Made by a program: the position numbers and the translations under genes | The notes under the pieces: model-generated | What the model saw: only the letters and a program-made list of their open reading frames with translations | Told to the model about the DNA's origin: nothing | Database searches by the model: none | Assembly: GCA_963677375.2 (NCBI GenBank) | Contig: CAXXIF010000011.1 | Location: 62,001 to 126,000, forward strand | DNA: 64,000 bases | Direction of reading: 5' to 3' | DNA from: Pseudaeromonas sp963677375 | GTDB taxonomy: Bacteria; Pseudomonadota; Gammaproteobacteria; Enterobacterales; Aeromonadaceae | Shown here: positions 51,012 to 59,186 of the stretch, one piece after another | Position numbering within the stretch: position 1 is the first letter of the stretch | How the letters are laid out: each line of letters opens with the position of its first letter

Positions 51012-51488
51012 TTAAGCGGATGGCAAATCGGCAACGACGAAGCCGACTTGACGCCATGCCTCGTAGCTGACAATGGCTACGGCATTGGAGAGGTTCAGAC
51101 TTCGGGAACTGCTGAGCATGGGAATTCGGATCAACCGTTCACTGGGCAGGGCATTTCTGACCGCATCCGGCAGACCTGAGGTTTCCGAACCGAACAACAA
51201 AACATCGCCGGGCTGATAGTCAGGCTCAGTGTGTGGACGGCTTCCCTTGGTGGTCAGGGCGAAGATCCGCCGCCCCTGCATCGCTTCGGCAAAGGCGGCG
51301 TAGTTGGCGTGTCGAGTGACGGTCGCCAGATCGTGATAATCCAGACCTGCACGTCGTAACTTTTTCTCTTCCAGATCGAAGCCTAATGGTTCGATCAGAT
51401 GCAGATGGCAACCATTGTTGGCCACCAGGCGAATGATATTGCCGGTATTGGGAGCAATCTGCGGCTCAAACAGCGCGATATGAAACAT
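51012..51488 (-). CDS. trmL: tRNA (cytidine(34)-2'-O)-methyltransferase TrmL
   Basis: 158 aa SPOUT methyltransferase, which 2'-O-methylates the wobble base of tRNA-Leu in E. coli. MFHIALFEPQIAPNTGNIIR, HLIEPLGF, LLFGSETSGLP (knot, S-adenosylmethionine site), RIPMLSSSRSLNLSNAVAIV are all present. The ATG at 51488 aligns with the E. coli start; the open frame upstream is ignored. Confidence 0.95.
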   Translation of the reverse strand: MFHIALFEPQIAPNTGNIIRLVANNGCHLHLIEPLGFDLEEKKLRRAGLDYHDLATVTRHANYAAFAEAMQGRRIFALTTKGSRPHTEPDYQPGDVLLFGSETSGLPDAVRNALPSERLIRIPMLSSSRSLNLSNAVAIVSYEAWRQVGFVVADLPSA

Positions 51489-51637
51489 GAGAAGCCTTGG
51501 TCGCAAAAAGCTGATTCTACCCCAAGCAACCGGGTCTGAAACCAAGAAATCGAGAGCACAAAATAGAGATGAGCAGGCGGAGAGCATAACGAAAATGGAG
51601 AACGGCGGCTGTGCCGTCCTGCCATGAACAGTCGAGG

Positions 51638-52258
51638 TTAGTGCCAGCTGCCGTTGCGGATCACGCCAACGGCCAGTCCCTCGATGCTGAGTGATTGTTC
51701 GGTCAAGTCGACCTGGATGGGTTCCAGCTCTTCATTCTCCGGCAGCAGACGGACCTGATTGCCCTTGCGTTCGAATCGCTTCACCGTGACTTCATCGTCG
51801 CCAACCCGGGCGACGACCACCTGACCATTACGTACCTGTTCGGTCTTGTGCACTGCCAGCAGATCACCATCCAGAATGCCGATATTCTTCATGCTCATCC
51901 CCTGCACCCGCAGCAAAAAATCGGCGCGGGGCTGAAACATGGCCGGATCGATCTGGTAATGAGCCTCGACATGTTCCGCCGCCAGAATCGGCTCTCCGGC
52001 TGCAACCTGACCAATCAAGGGCAACCCCAGCTCCTCTTCGGCCTCATCCTGCAGCAGCTGAATACCCCGGGAAGTCCCCGGCATGATATGAATCACCCCT
52101 TTGCGCGCGAGCGCCTTGAGGTGCTCTTCTGCGGCATTGGCCGATTTAAATCCCAGTCGGGTCGCAATCTCGGCCCGGGTCGGTGGCATTCCGGTCTGCT
52201 GCATGCACTCTTTGATCAGTTCCAGTACTTCACTCTGGCGAGGGGTCAGAAGCTTCAT
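51638..52258 (-). CDS. lexA: SOS repressor LexA
   Basis: 206 aa. The winged helix-turn-helix at the N-terminus (MKLLTPRQSEVLELIKECMQ, PTRAEIATRLGFKSANAAEE) binds CTGT-N8-ACAG. The autocleavage site Ala-Gly is in GQVAAGEPI (about 85); catalytic Ser is in VQGMSMKNIG and Lys in EVTVKRFER. Two SOS boxes lie just upstream (autorepression). In this window the box at 7831 upstream of sbmC is a predicted target. Divergent from plsB. Confidence 0.97.
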   Translation of the reverse strand: MKLLTPRQSEVLELIKECMQQTGMPPTRAEIATRLGFKSANAAEEHLKALARKGVIHIMPGTSRGIQLLQDEAEEELGLPLIGQVAAGEPILAAEHVEAHYQIDPAMFQPRADFLLRVQGMSMKNIGILDGDLLAVHKTEQVRNGQVVVARVGDDEVTVKRFERKGNQVRLLPENEELEPIQVDLTEQSLSIEGLAVGVIRNGSWH

Positions 52259-52266
52259 AAATTTGC

Positions 52267-52282
52267 CTGTCTATTTATACAG
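52267..52282. promoter_or_regulatory. SOS box 1 of lexA
   Basis: CTGT-CTATTTAT-ACAG, perfect half-sites, 8 nt upstream of the lexA start. Confidence 0.92.
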
Positions 52283-52286
52283 ATAA

Positions 52287-52302
52287 CTGTGAGTATATAC
52301 AG
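52287..52302. promoter_or_regulatory. SOS box 2 of lexA
   Basis: CTGT-GAGTATAT-ACAG, 20 bp from box 1 start to start (two helical turns), as in the E. coli lexA promoter. Confidence 0.92.
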
Positions 52303-52439
52303 GCATCGAGCAAGTGCAAGGTAAATGCCAGACAAACCGCGGGGAAATGCAGGCTCCGCTGATCCGGGTCAGCAATTCACGACAAGTCGGGCCAGTTTTG
52401 CTATGCTGGCGCCGCATTTTATTTTGAGGATCCCGCATC

Positions 52440-54872
52440 ATGTCCTTCGGCTTTTCGCTGGCCAGGGCCTTGTGCCGCCTGCCTGTTCGTCTGTTGGTCA
52501 ATCACAGCAGCCTCCCGGAGGACCCCGTCAGTCAATTGGGTCTGGACCCGGCACGCCCTATCGTCTATGCCCTGAGCACAGATTCGCTCAGTGATTTGCT
52601 GACGCTGGAGCTGTGCGCCAAGGAGTTGGGCCTGCCGAGCCCATTCAACCCGCTGTTCCTGCAGGGCGGTTCTCATCCCCGGTACGTCTGTCTCGACCGC
52701 ACGCCTTTGCCCTTCGGGCTCCAGCGCACCGAATTACCCAGCCTGGATACGTTTCAGCAATGGCTGCGTCTGCATGAGCAAGACTCCGAGTTGGATATTC
52801 AGCTGGTTCCCGTCACCCTGCTCTGGCGTAGAGCGCCGGGTCGTGAAAAACCCCGCCGCCTGCAGCCGCCCCATCGCACTCCCGACGCCCTGCACAAGGC
52901 GCTGATCGTCACCCTGTATGGTCGCGAAAATCGAGTCCGCTTCTCGGCACCCGTCTCGCTGCGGAGTCTGGTAGCCGAACTGGGCACCGACGAAGTGGTT
53001 GCTCACAAACTGGCACGGGTGGCCCGCATTCACTTCAGCCGTCAGCGCCAGGTCGCCAAGGGGCCTCGGCTGCCGAACCGTCAGGCGCTGTTCCGGGAGT
53101 TGCTACGGAATGAGAACATCATGCGGGCCATTGCCGAGCAGGCGCAAAGCGAAGGCTGCAGCGAAGAGCAGATCCGCAGCCGTGCTCATGGTTATCTCGA
53201 CGAGATGGCCTCCGATTTTTCGTACCGGCTGATCCGCTTCGGGGACTACTTTCTGGGCTGGCTGTGGAACAAGCTGTATCGCGGCATCACGGTGCGCGGT
53301 GCCGAAAAGGTGCGCCGACTGGCCCGAGAGGGACATGAAATCATCTATATGCCCTGCCACCGCAGCCATATGGATTATCTGCTGCTCTCCTATGTCATCT
53401 ATCACCAGGGCATGGTGCCCCCGCACATTGCCGCCGGGATCAATCTGAACTTCTGGCCCGCCGGCCCGATATTCCGGCATGGCGGCGCCTTCTTCCTGCG
53501 CCGCAGCTTCAAGGGCGACAAGCTCTACAGCACCGTCTTCCGGGAATATCTGAGCCAGTTATTTGCCCGTGGCTATGCCGTGGAGTACTTCACCGAAGGC
53601 GGTCGCTCCCGCACGGGGCGCCTGCTACAACCCAAAACCGGCATGATAGCCATGACCTTGCAAGCCCAGCTGCGTGGCATCAATCGTCCATTGACCTTTG
53701 TCCCCGTCTACCTGGGATACGAGCATGTGATGGAAGTGAACACTTACCTCAACGAGCTCAAGGGCAGTCGCAAAGAGAAAGAGAGTTTCTGGCAGGTGCT
53801 CGGCATCCTGGGCAAGTTGCGCAATTTTGGCCGCAGTTTTGTCAATTTTGGCGAACCCCTGACCCTGCATCAATTCTTGCAGCACCAGGTTCCCCAGTGG
53901 CGCGATGATATCGACCCAAGCGGACAATGCCGCCCCGAGTGGCTGCCGGCCACCGTCGATGCTCTGGCCAACCAACTGATGACCCGCATCAACGATGCCG
54001 CCGCCGTCAATGGCCTGACGCTGAGTGCTCTGGCTCTGCTGGCCACCGACAAACAGGCTTTGCCTCGTGAGGATCTGCTGGCACAAATCCGCCTCTACAC
54101 CGAATTGCTGCAACGGGTGCCCTACAGCCCGTTCAATACGGTACCGACCGAGAGTGCCGAAGAGTTGCTGGATCAGGCGCTGGAGCTGAACAAGTTCCAG
54201 ATCGAAGAGGATCGCCTGGGCCAAATCATCAGCATGGATCGCTATCAAGCCATACTGATGACCTTCTATCGCAATACCATTTTGCACCTGTTTGCCCTGC
54301 CCAGCCTGATTGCAACCCTGATTGAGCGCAATGAAGGCTTGAGCCACGCCGATCTGCTGAGCCGCTGCCGCCGTCTCTATCCACTACTGAAAAACGAGCT
54401 GTTCCTGCGCTATGAGCCGGAGGCGCTGGATTCCCAGGTTGAAGCCATCTTGAGCGCACTGCGGGAGCTGGCACTGATCGAGGAACACGATGAAGGTTAC
54501 TGGGTCCGGCCGGAAGAGCAGATGCGGCTGTTGCTGCTGGGCCAGAGTATTCAGGAAACCCTGCAGCGTTACGCCATCACCTTGTCTCAGATCCAACAGC
54601 AGCCGGATATCACGCTAGCCCAGCTGGAATCCGACAGCCAGATGATGGCGGTGCGTCTGGCAACCCTGCATGGCATCCATGCACCGGAATTCAGCGACAA
54701 GAGTCTGTTCAAGACCCTGCTGCTGAGTCTGCATCAGGAGTGTTACCTGCAATGCCAAGGGGATGAACAGCCGGTCAGTCTCGATACCGCCGCGCTGAGC
54801 GAATTGTCGGCAATTCTGTTACCGCTGCTACCGGATCGGGTCAGGCGCACCCTGTTGATGCCCGCGCACTAA
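52440..54872 (+). CDS. plsB: Glycerol-3-phosphate acyltransferase PlsB
   Basis: 810 aa (E. coli 807). Inner-membrane enzyme that makes lysophosphatidic acid. The acyltransferase core has block I PCHRSHMDYLLLSY (HX4D), block II GGAFFLRRSFKGDKLY, block III YFTEGGRSRTGRLLQPKTG and block IV FVPVYLGYEHVME. The N- and C-terminal extensions match the family. ATG at 52440; no strong ribosome-binding site. Divergent from lexA, sharing the region with the SOS boxes. Confidence 0.96.
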   Translation: MSFGFSLARALCRLPVRLLVNHSSLPEDPVSQLGLDPARPIVYALSTDSLSDLLTLELCAKELGLPSPFNPLFLQGGSHPRYVCLDRTPLPFGLQRTELPSLDTFQQWLRLHEQDSELDIQLVPVTLLWRRAPGREKPRRLQPPHRTPDALHKALIVTLYGRENRVRFSAPVSLRSLVAELGTDEVVAHKLARVARIHFSRQRQVAKGPRLPNRQALFRELLRNENIMRAIAEQAQSEGCSEEQIRSRAHGYLDEMASDFSYRLIRFGDYFLGWLWNKLYRGITVRGAEKVRRLAREGHEIIYMPCHRSHMDYLLLSYVIYHQGMVPPHIAAGINLNFWPAGPIFRHGGAFFLRRSFKGDKLYSTVFREYLSQLFARGYAVEYFTEGGRSRTGRLLQPKTGMIAMTLQAQLRGINRPLTFVPVYLGYEHVMEVNTYLNELKGSRKEKESFWQVLGILGKLRNFGRSFVNFGEPLTLHQFLQHQVPQWRDDIDPSGQCRPEWLPATVDALANQLMTRINDAAAVNGLTLSALALLATDKQALPREDLLAQIRLYTELLQRVPYSPFNTVPTESAEELLDQALELNKFQIEEDRLGQIISMDRYQAILMTFYRNTILHLFALPSLIATLIERNEGLSHADLLSRCRRLYPLLKNELFLRYEPEALDSQVEAILSALRELALIEEHDEGYWVRPEEQMRLLLLGQSIQETLQRYAITLSQIQQQPDITLAQLESDSQMMAVRLATLHGIHAPEFSDKSLFKTLLLSLHQECYLQCQGDEQPVSLDTAALSELSAILLPLLPDRVRRTLLMPAH

Positions 54873-54976
54873 ACACTATGGATCACTGGTCCGAAAGATA
54901 GGGGGCGCAGTTGTTGCTGACTATCGTGTTGATTGCAGAGCCATGGTGACACTGGGTGGTGACAGGCCTTGGTTGC

Positions 54977-54998
54977 GGGACGTCGCTAGCGGCGTCCC
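54977..54998. terminator. GC-rich hairpin after plsB
   Basis: GGGACG (54977-54982) pairs with CGTCCC (54993-54998) and the inside TCGCTAGCGG extends the stem. No T tract; possible end of plsB or of the convergent XRE/2TM gene. Confidence 0.45.
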
Positions 54999-55032
54999 GG
55001 CGAACCACGGCCAGAGAGTGACACTCTGCCGG

Positions 55033-55500
55033 TTATAGCTTCCGACCGAGCCGGTTCTCTATCTGACGCTTCTCCCAGGCCGGGCTGAAAAAGTTAAATA
55101 CTTCAAAAACGTTCAAGCCATGGGAGAGCAGCCCGACTCCCCAACCCAGCATGGGCCACCATGCCCAGATGTAACTGGGATTGGTGGATAAGTTGATGAC
55201 AAACAGCATGGCGATCACAACGACATACTTGATGGCGTGTGAATAGAACCCCTTGATGTCACGAACGTATTCCATCGCTTGCTGCTCTGTTTTATCCATC
55301 TGGTTGTCTTGAGTCATGTCATTCTCCTTGGGTAGTGTATCGACATGAACATCAAAAACAGCGGCAAGGGATTTTAATGATTCCAGCCCTGGAGTCTGAC
55401 CCCGTTCAATTCGCTGGATGGTACGGATACTAAGGCCACTCAGTTGAGCGAGCTGCTCTTGAGACCAGTTCCGCTGCAACCTCAGTTTACGCACATTCAT
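55033..55500 (-). CDS. XRE-type regulator with C-terminal 2TM domain
   Basis: 155 aa. The N-terminal helix-turn-helix MNVRKLRLQRNWSQEQLAQL and LSIRTIQRIERGQTPGLESL (residues 1-55) is a typical XRE domain. The C-terminal part (about 80-155) is a 2TM domain with helices IKYVVVIAMLFVINL and YIWAWWPMLGWGVGLLSHG and the end WEKRQIENRLGRKL. This fusion would place a DNA-binding domain at the inner membrane. Targets unknown; autoregulation is likely from the AT-rich upstream region. Confidence 0.86.
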   Translation of the reverse strand: MNVRKLRLQRNWSQEQLAQLSGLSIRTIQRIERGQTPGLESLKSLAAVFDVHVDTLPKENDMTQDNQMDKTEQQAMEYVRDIKGFYSHAIKYVVVIAMLFVINLSTNPSYIWAWWPMLGWGVGLLSHGLNVFEVFNFFSPAWEKRQIENRLGRKL

Positions 55501-55856
55501 GGTTATCCCTCTGTTTCTGGTGTTCGATCGAAACTATCCAACAAAACCAAAGCAAACGTGACGACATCTAGGCGACACTGACCTGACAGTTCAATTAAAT
55601 CAATTAGTTATAACGTAAAATATCGCCATTGAGCCTGTCCTGCCGGATGGCAATCAAAGCGCCGACAGCCCAAAACGGATCAGATAAGGCAGGGCGTGTT
55701 GCCATTGAGCCAACCGCTGGCGGCAAGGATGCCGCCATCGAGCCCCCACGGATGGGTTCACGGCGTGTTGGCGACAGGAAACTCCCCTGCATTTTTCTTA
55801 ACTGAACGGCATTGGCCAGCAGCCAGGCTCCAGCCGTGTCACGACGCTAGGAACCG
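55501..55856. other. Intergenic region with short repeats between XRE/2TM gene and ubiA
   Basis: About 355 nt without a supported gene. 55501-55620 is AT-rich and must hold the XRE/2TM promoter (minus strand). 55625-55798 is GC-richer and carries the repeated hairpins described separately. Confidence 0.6.
55625..55798 (+). repeat. Repeat-hairpin array (interspersed repeat, copy 1)
   Basis: GCCATTGAGCC at 55625 and 55701 and GCCATCGAGCC at 55734. Hairpins with GGAT-containing loops: TGCC-GGAT-GGCA (55642-55653), TGGCGGC-AAGGAT-GCCGCCA (55718-55737), CCCA-CGGA-TGGG (55746-55755 region). Ends near CAGG...CCTGC followed by ATTTTTCTT, which could act as a weak terminator on the plus strand. Nt 55727-55771 are similar to 6563-6606. 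No reading frame is supported. Confidence 0.55.
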
Positions 55857-56726
55857 CTATCCCAACAGGGTCGAGAACAGGATGCCGATAAAAATAGTTC
55901 CCCCGACCCAGTTATTGGCGAGGAAGGCGTCAAAACAAGCTTGTCGCTCTCGATGCCGAGTCAGCCAGCCCTGACGTACAAATAGTACAGTCGCCACCAG
56001 CAGCCCCCCATAGAAGGGCCAGTGCAACCCCTGCAGTCCCCCTACGCCAAATAACACCAGCAGGGTCGCCCCCTGCAGCAGAGCTATGATCAACCGGTCA
56101 TGGCGACCAAACAGGATGGCCGTTGACTTGACGCCGATGCGCAGATCATCGTCACGATCCACCATGGCGTAGTAGGTATCGTAGGCCACAGTCCATAACG
56201 CATTGGCGAGAAACAACAACCAGGTACTCCAGACCAGCTCCCCGCTGACCGCCGCCCAGGCCATAGGGATCGACCAGGAAAAGGCCAACCCCAAGACCAG
56301 CTGAGGCAGATGTGTCACCCGTTTCATGAAGGGATAAAGCACCGCCAGCAGCAACCCCACTAAGGAGAGTTGCATGGTAAAACGGTTGAGGGTCAGCACC
56401 AGCACGAACGAGAGCCCGACGAGCACCACAAAGAAGATCAACGCCTGACGCGGGGTCAACCGCCCTGCCGGTAACGGGCGCTGTGCCGTGCGTTTGACAT
56501 GGCCATCCACATGACGATCGGCGTAATCATTGATGACGCATCCCGCCGAACGCATCAGGAAGACCCCGAGAATAAAGACCAGCAACACCCACAGCGACGG
56601 CCGACCGGCCGATGCCAGCCAGATAGCCCACAGCGTTGGCCAGAGCAGCAACAGAGTTCCGATGGGTTTATCCATTCGAGCCAGTTGCCAGTAGGCGGCC
56701 CAGGGGGCGCGCGTCACCAACTGCAT
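55857..56726 (-). CDS. ubiA: 4-hydroxybenzoate octaprenyltransferase UbiA
   Basis: 289 aa from the ATG at 56726. Inner-membrane prenyltransferase that attaches the polyprenyl tail in ubiquinone synthesis. Two Asp-rich magnesium/diphosphate motifs, NDYADRHVDGHV and DRDDDLRIG, and about nine TM helices. GAGGAG lies 5 nt before the ATG inside the last codons of ubiC, whose stop is 2 nt before this start; the two are translationally coupled. Confidence 0.96.
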   Translation of the reverse strand: MQLVTRAPWAAYWQLARMDKPIGTLLLLWPTLWAIWLASAGRPSLWVLLVFILGVFLMRSAGCVINDYADRHVDGHVKRTAQRPLPAGRLTPRQALIFFVVLVGLSFVLVLTLNRFTMQLSLVGLLLAVLYPFMKRVTHLPQLVLGLAFSWSIPMAWAAVSGELVWSTWLLFLANALWTVAYDTYYAMVDRDDDLRIGVKSTAILFGRHDRLIIALLQGATLLVLFGVGGLQGLHWPFYGGLLVATVLFVRQGWLTRHRERQACFDAFLANNWVGGTIFIGILFSTLLG

Positions 56727-56728
56727 GG

Positions 56729-57286
56729 TCACTCCTCGTTAACTATGCCCGCATACAGCGGAGCATCCGGTAAAAAGACTTCGGTAATAGCGCACTCCCC
56801 CCGAGGCAAGTGCAATCGAGAATGGCGCCCCCACAGTGCCGCGGGATGAGGTAATTGCCAGGCCTCGAGTGCCACGGCCAGTGCCGGTTCCGCCGCCAGA
56901 TCCGCCCACATCAGCTCATCGCGCCGCGCTCCCGCCACACCGAACAACCAGTCACCGAGCGGTTGTTCCCCCAGAATGTTCAACTCCGGATAACAAACCA
57001 GCGTGCCTAGTGGCACTTGCGTCAACCCCCAGATCCAGGGACGTCCGGCCTTCAGCAATAGCACCTGTCGCTGCCAAAGCTCCGGATCGGCTGCCAAGAT
57101 CCCCTGTTGCAGGCAGACCACCGACAAGGCGCCAGGTTCGGCTCGCAATCGCTGAGTCAGAGAACCGCGCACCGCCAGCCAGTCCAGCACACGCGGAGGA
57201 ATGGACCCCGATCGCAGAGAGCGCCAGGCAATCGTCGACAGGGATGACACGGCACACCAGTCACGCACAGGAAATTGAGCTTGCAA
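56729..57286 (-). CDS. ubiC: Chorismate pyruvate-lyase UbiC
   Basis: About 185 aa. Makes 4-hydroxybenzoate, the substrate of UbiA encoded next. Family landmarks: RVLDWLAVRGSLTQRLRA, VLLLKAGRPWIWGLTQVP, GTLVCYPELNILGEQPLGDWLF, RRDELMWADL, ALWGRHSRLHL (product-binding Arg) and ITEVFLPDAPLY. There is no ATG: TTG at 57286 with GGAG 5 nt upstream is my choice; TTG at 57301 or GTG at 57292 are alternatives. Confidence 0.92.
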   Translation of the reverse strand: MQAQFPVRDWCAVSSLSTIAWRSLRSGSIPPRVLDWLAVRGSLTQRLRAEPGALSVVCLQQGILAADPELWQRQVLLLKAGRPWIWGLTQVPLGTLVCYPELNILGEQPLGDWLFGVAGARRDELMWADLAAEPALAVALEAWQLPHPAALWGRHSRLHLPRGECAITEVFLPDAPLYAGIVNEE

Positions 57287-57426
57287 GAACACTCCAGTCA
57301 AAGAAACACCACAAAATGCCTACCGCGAGCCCATAGTAAGGAGCTCTACTCTTGACGACCAAGCCTCCACCACCAAGAATGAGCGCCATCACCTCTTTTT
57401 TTGCCGAACGCCGGGAAGCCGACATC

Positions 57427-57858
57427 ATGCGCAAGACTCTCTCGCTCCTCCTGCTGCTCTTCACCACCTGCCTTTCTCCCCTGACGGCCATCGCCAGTGA
57501 AGGGGGGGGCGAAGGTGAGGCGGCTGCCGTGCCCTCCGGTATCGGTTATTACACCCTAGACCCGGAATTCATCACCAACTTCATCACCACGGGCCCCAAT
57601 CTCGGTTACGTGCGCGTCAAGGTTGACCTGATGGTCGATAATGCAGCCGACATCGAAATACTGAAGAAACACGATCCCCTGCTGCGTGATGCCATTAATA
57701 CTCTGCTCGGTGCCGAGACACAGGATGATGTCAAAACCCAGGAAGGTCGGGAAAAGACGCGACTGGCCTGTAAAGCCAAGATCGAAGAACTGCTGACCAA
57801 GGAAGAGGGCCGCAAAGTTATTCGCGACCTGTTATTTACCAACTTCCTGTATCAGTAA
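57427..57858 (+). CDS. FliL-like protein with signal peptide
   Basis: 143 aa. MRKTLSLLLLLFTTCLSPLT is a signal peptide, likely cut at AIA-SEGG, followed by a Gly/Glu/Ala linker. The rest (GIGYYTLDPEFITNFITTGP, GYVRVKVDLMV, HDPLLRDAINTLL, KVIRDLLFTNFLYQ) is the FliL/stomatin-like domain of flagellar basal-body proteins. Typical FliL keeps an uncleaved TM anchor and lies in flagellar operons; this one is among ubi and glp genes, so it is a FliL paralogue rather than FliL itself. GGGAAG lies upstream of the ATG; earlier ATGs (57379) give no better N-terminus. Confidence 0.82.
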   Translation: MRKTLSLLLLLFTTCLSPLTAIASEGGGEGEAAAVPSGIGYYTLDPEFITNFITTGPNLGYVRVKVDLMVDNAADIEILKKHDPLLRDAINTLLGAETQDDVKTQEGREKTRLACKAKIEELLTKEEGRKVIRDLLFTNFLYQ

Positions 57859-57866
57859 TCCGCGAT

Positions 57867-58709
57867 TCACACGGTTTTGGATCGCGCCGTCCGGCCGTCG
57901 ATCCAACCATGCAACAAGCCGATTGCTAATCCGGCCAGGTGGGCAACATTCGCCAGATTGCTGCCCAGCACACCACTGAAACCTATCACCAACCAGACCA
58001 GCATGAAGATGAAGATGCCATCTTGTAGCTGCACCTCACCCTCGGGTCGCATCCGCCCGACGATCCAGGTGTAACCCACCAGGGTATTCACCACTGCCGA
58101 GAGGCCACCAAAATTAGGTCCGGAAACCAGAAACTCCAGCAGATTGGGGATCACGGCGCCGACCAACAACAGAGTCAGTAATTTGCTGCTTCCCAGTTGC
58201 CGTTCGACCAAGCCCGCCAGATACCACCACCACATCAGGTTGAAGATCAGGTGCAAGGCGGAAAAATGCAAAAAGGCGGGGGTCACGAAACGCCAGATCT
58301 GCCAGCCACTGAGTTGCGAAATATCCTGATGGAAACTCAAGCTGTCGTAGAGGTTCAACCCGATGAGTTGCAACACAAACAGACAGGCGCACAACGCCAT
58401 CACCAACAGGGTGACGGGGCCGGCCTGCATGAGGAAATGGGCCATCAGGCTATGATGGCCCGCACTGTAATCAATGCGGCTATTGGGCGTACCACTCTGC
58501 CAGGAGACCTCGGCGTAACGAGGATGATGAGGCTCCTTGAGGAAGCGTTTGACCTCAGGCTCGGCCTCACCACTGCGACTCTCATCGGCCAGCCAGACGG
58601 TGATGCCCACTTCGGACTGGGTCAGCTCACAGTGCATACCGCGACTGGATAGATAATCGGCCAGACTCTGGGCCAGTCGCGCATCGTTGATCACCAGCAG
58701 TTGCTTCAT
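57867..58709 (-). CDS. glpG: Rhomboid intramembrane protease GlpG
   Basis: 280 aa. N-terminal cytoplasmic domain (about 1-75) and six TM helices. Catalytic Ser in NFGGLSAVVNTLVGY and His in ANVAHLAGLAIGLLHG; the Ser motif is GLSA instead of the usual GxSG, while the Ser is kept. Loop L1 has FLHFSALHLIFNLMWWWYL. Its ATG overlaps the stop of glpE by 4 nt. Confidence 0.94.
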   Translation of the reverse strand: MKQLLVINDARLAQSLADYLSSRGMHCELTQSEVGITVWLADESRSGEAEPEVKRFLKEPHHPRYAEVSWQSGTPNSRIDYSAGHHSLMAHFLMQAGPVTLLVMALCACLFVLQLIGLNLYDSLSFHQDISQLSGWQIWRFVTPAFLHFSALHLIFNLMWWWYLAGLVERQLGSSKLLTLLLVGAVIPNLLEFLVSGPNFGGLSAVVNTLVGYTWIVGRMRPEGEVQLQDGIFIFMLVWLVIGFSGVLGSNLANVAHLAGLAIGLLHGWIDGRTARSKTV

Positions 58710-59047
58710 GGTTGCAGATCCCGCCCATCCTCGGCACGCTCTACCGGAAAGCCCAATCGCCAGCCCTCGAAACCGCCATCGACGCTATAGACCTCTTCAA
58801 AACCCTGATCGACCAGATACTGAGCCGCACCCTGGCTGCTGTTGCCGTGATAACACATCACCAGCACCGGAGTCGCAAAGTCAGTCTGTTGCATGAAACT
58901 CACTAAGGTATCGTTGGTCAGATGAAACGCGCCAGGGGCATGGGCGGAGCGGAAGCTACCCGGATCGCGAATATCGACCAAGCGCGCGCTACCGCTTTGC
59001 AGCAGCTCATCGGCGGCGGAGAGGGAAATGTGTTGAAACTGGGACAT
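58706..59047 (-). CDS. glpE: Thiosulfate sulfurtransferase GlpE
   Basis: 113 aa single-domain rhodanese; the active-site loop is CYHGNSSQG, as in E. coli GlpE, with the catalytic Cys near residue 65. LVDIRDPGSFRSAHAPGAFHL is the conserved N-terminal block. First gene of a two-gene unit with glpG (4-nt overlap). glpD/glpR are not present here. Confidence 0.95.
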   Translation of the reverse strand: MSQFQHISLSAADELLQSGSARLVDIRDPGSFRSAHAPGAFHLTNDTLVSFMQQTDFATPVLVMCYHGNSSQGAAQYLVDQGFEEVYSVDGGFEGWRLGFPVERAEDGRDLQP

Positions 59048-59090
59048 GGGTTACTCCTGTCGTTATCTGCGCCCAGTTTACCCGATTGTT

Positions 59091-59126
59091 AAAAAAAAGG
59101 ATCATCCGACTCACATCAGATGATCC
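59091..59126 (-). terminator. Terminator of the liv operon
   Basis: Minus strand GGATCATC, 12-nt loop, GATGATCC, then T8. Lies 60 nt past livF and stops read-through into glpE. Confidence 0.9.
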
Positions 59127-59186
59127 CTCGTTCTACTACAGGGTTCGGGTTGCGACGCAGGCTCCAGCCTGCCCCGCTTAACAAGG

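Noticed and set aside
55620..55800. Full CsrB-family regulatory RNA
   Set aside because: Too few GGA motifs and no clear promoter; kept only as a possible GGA-hairpin repeat.
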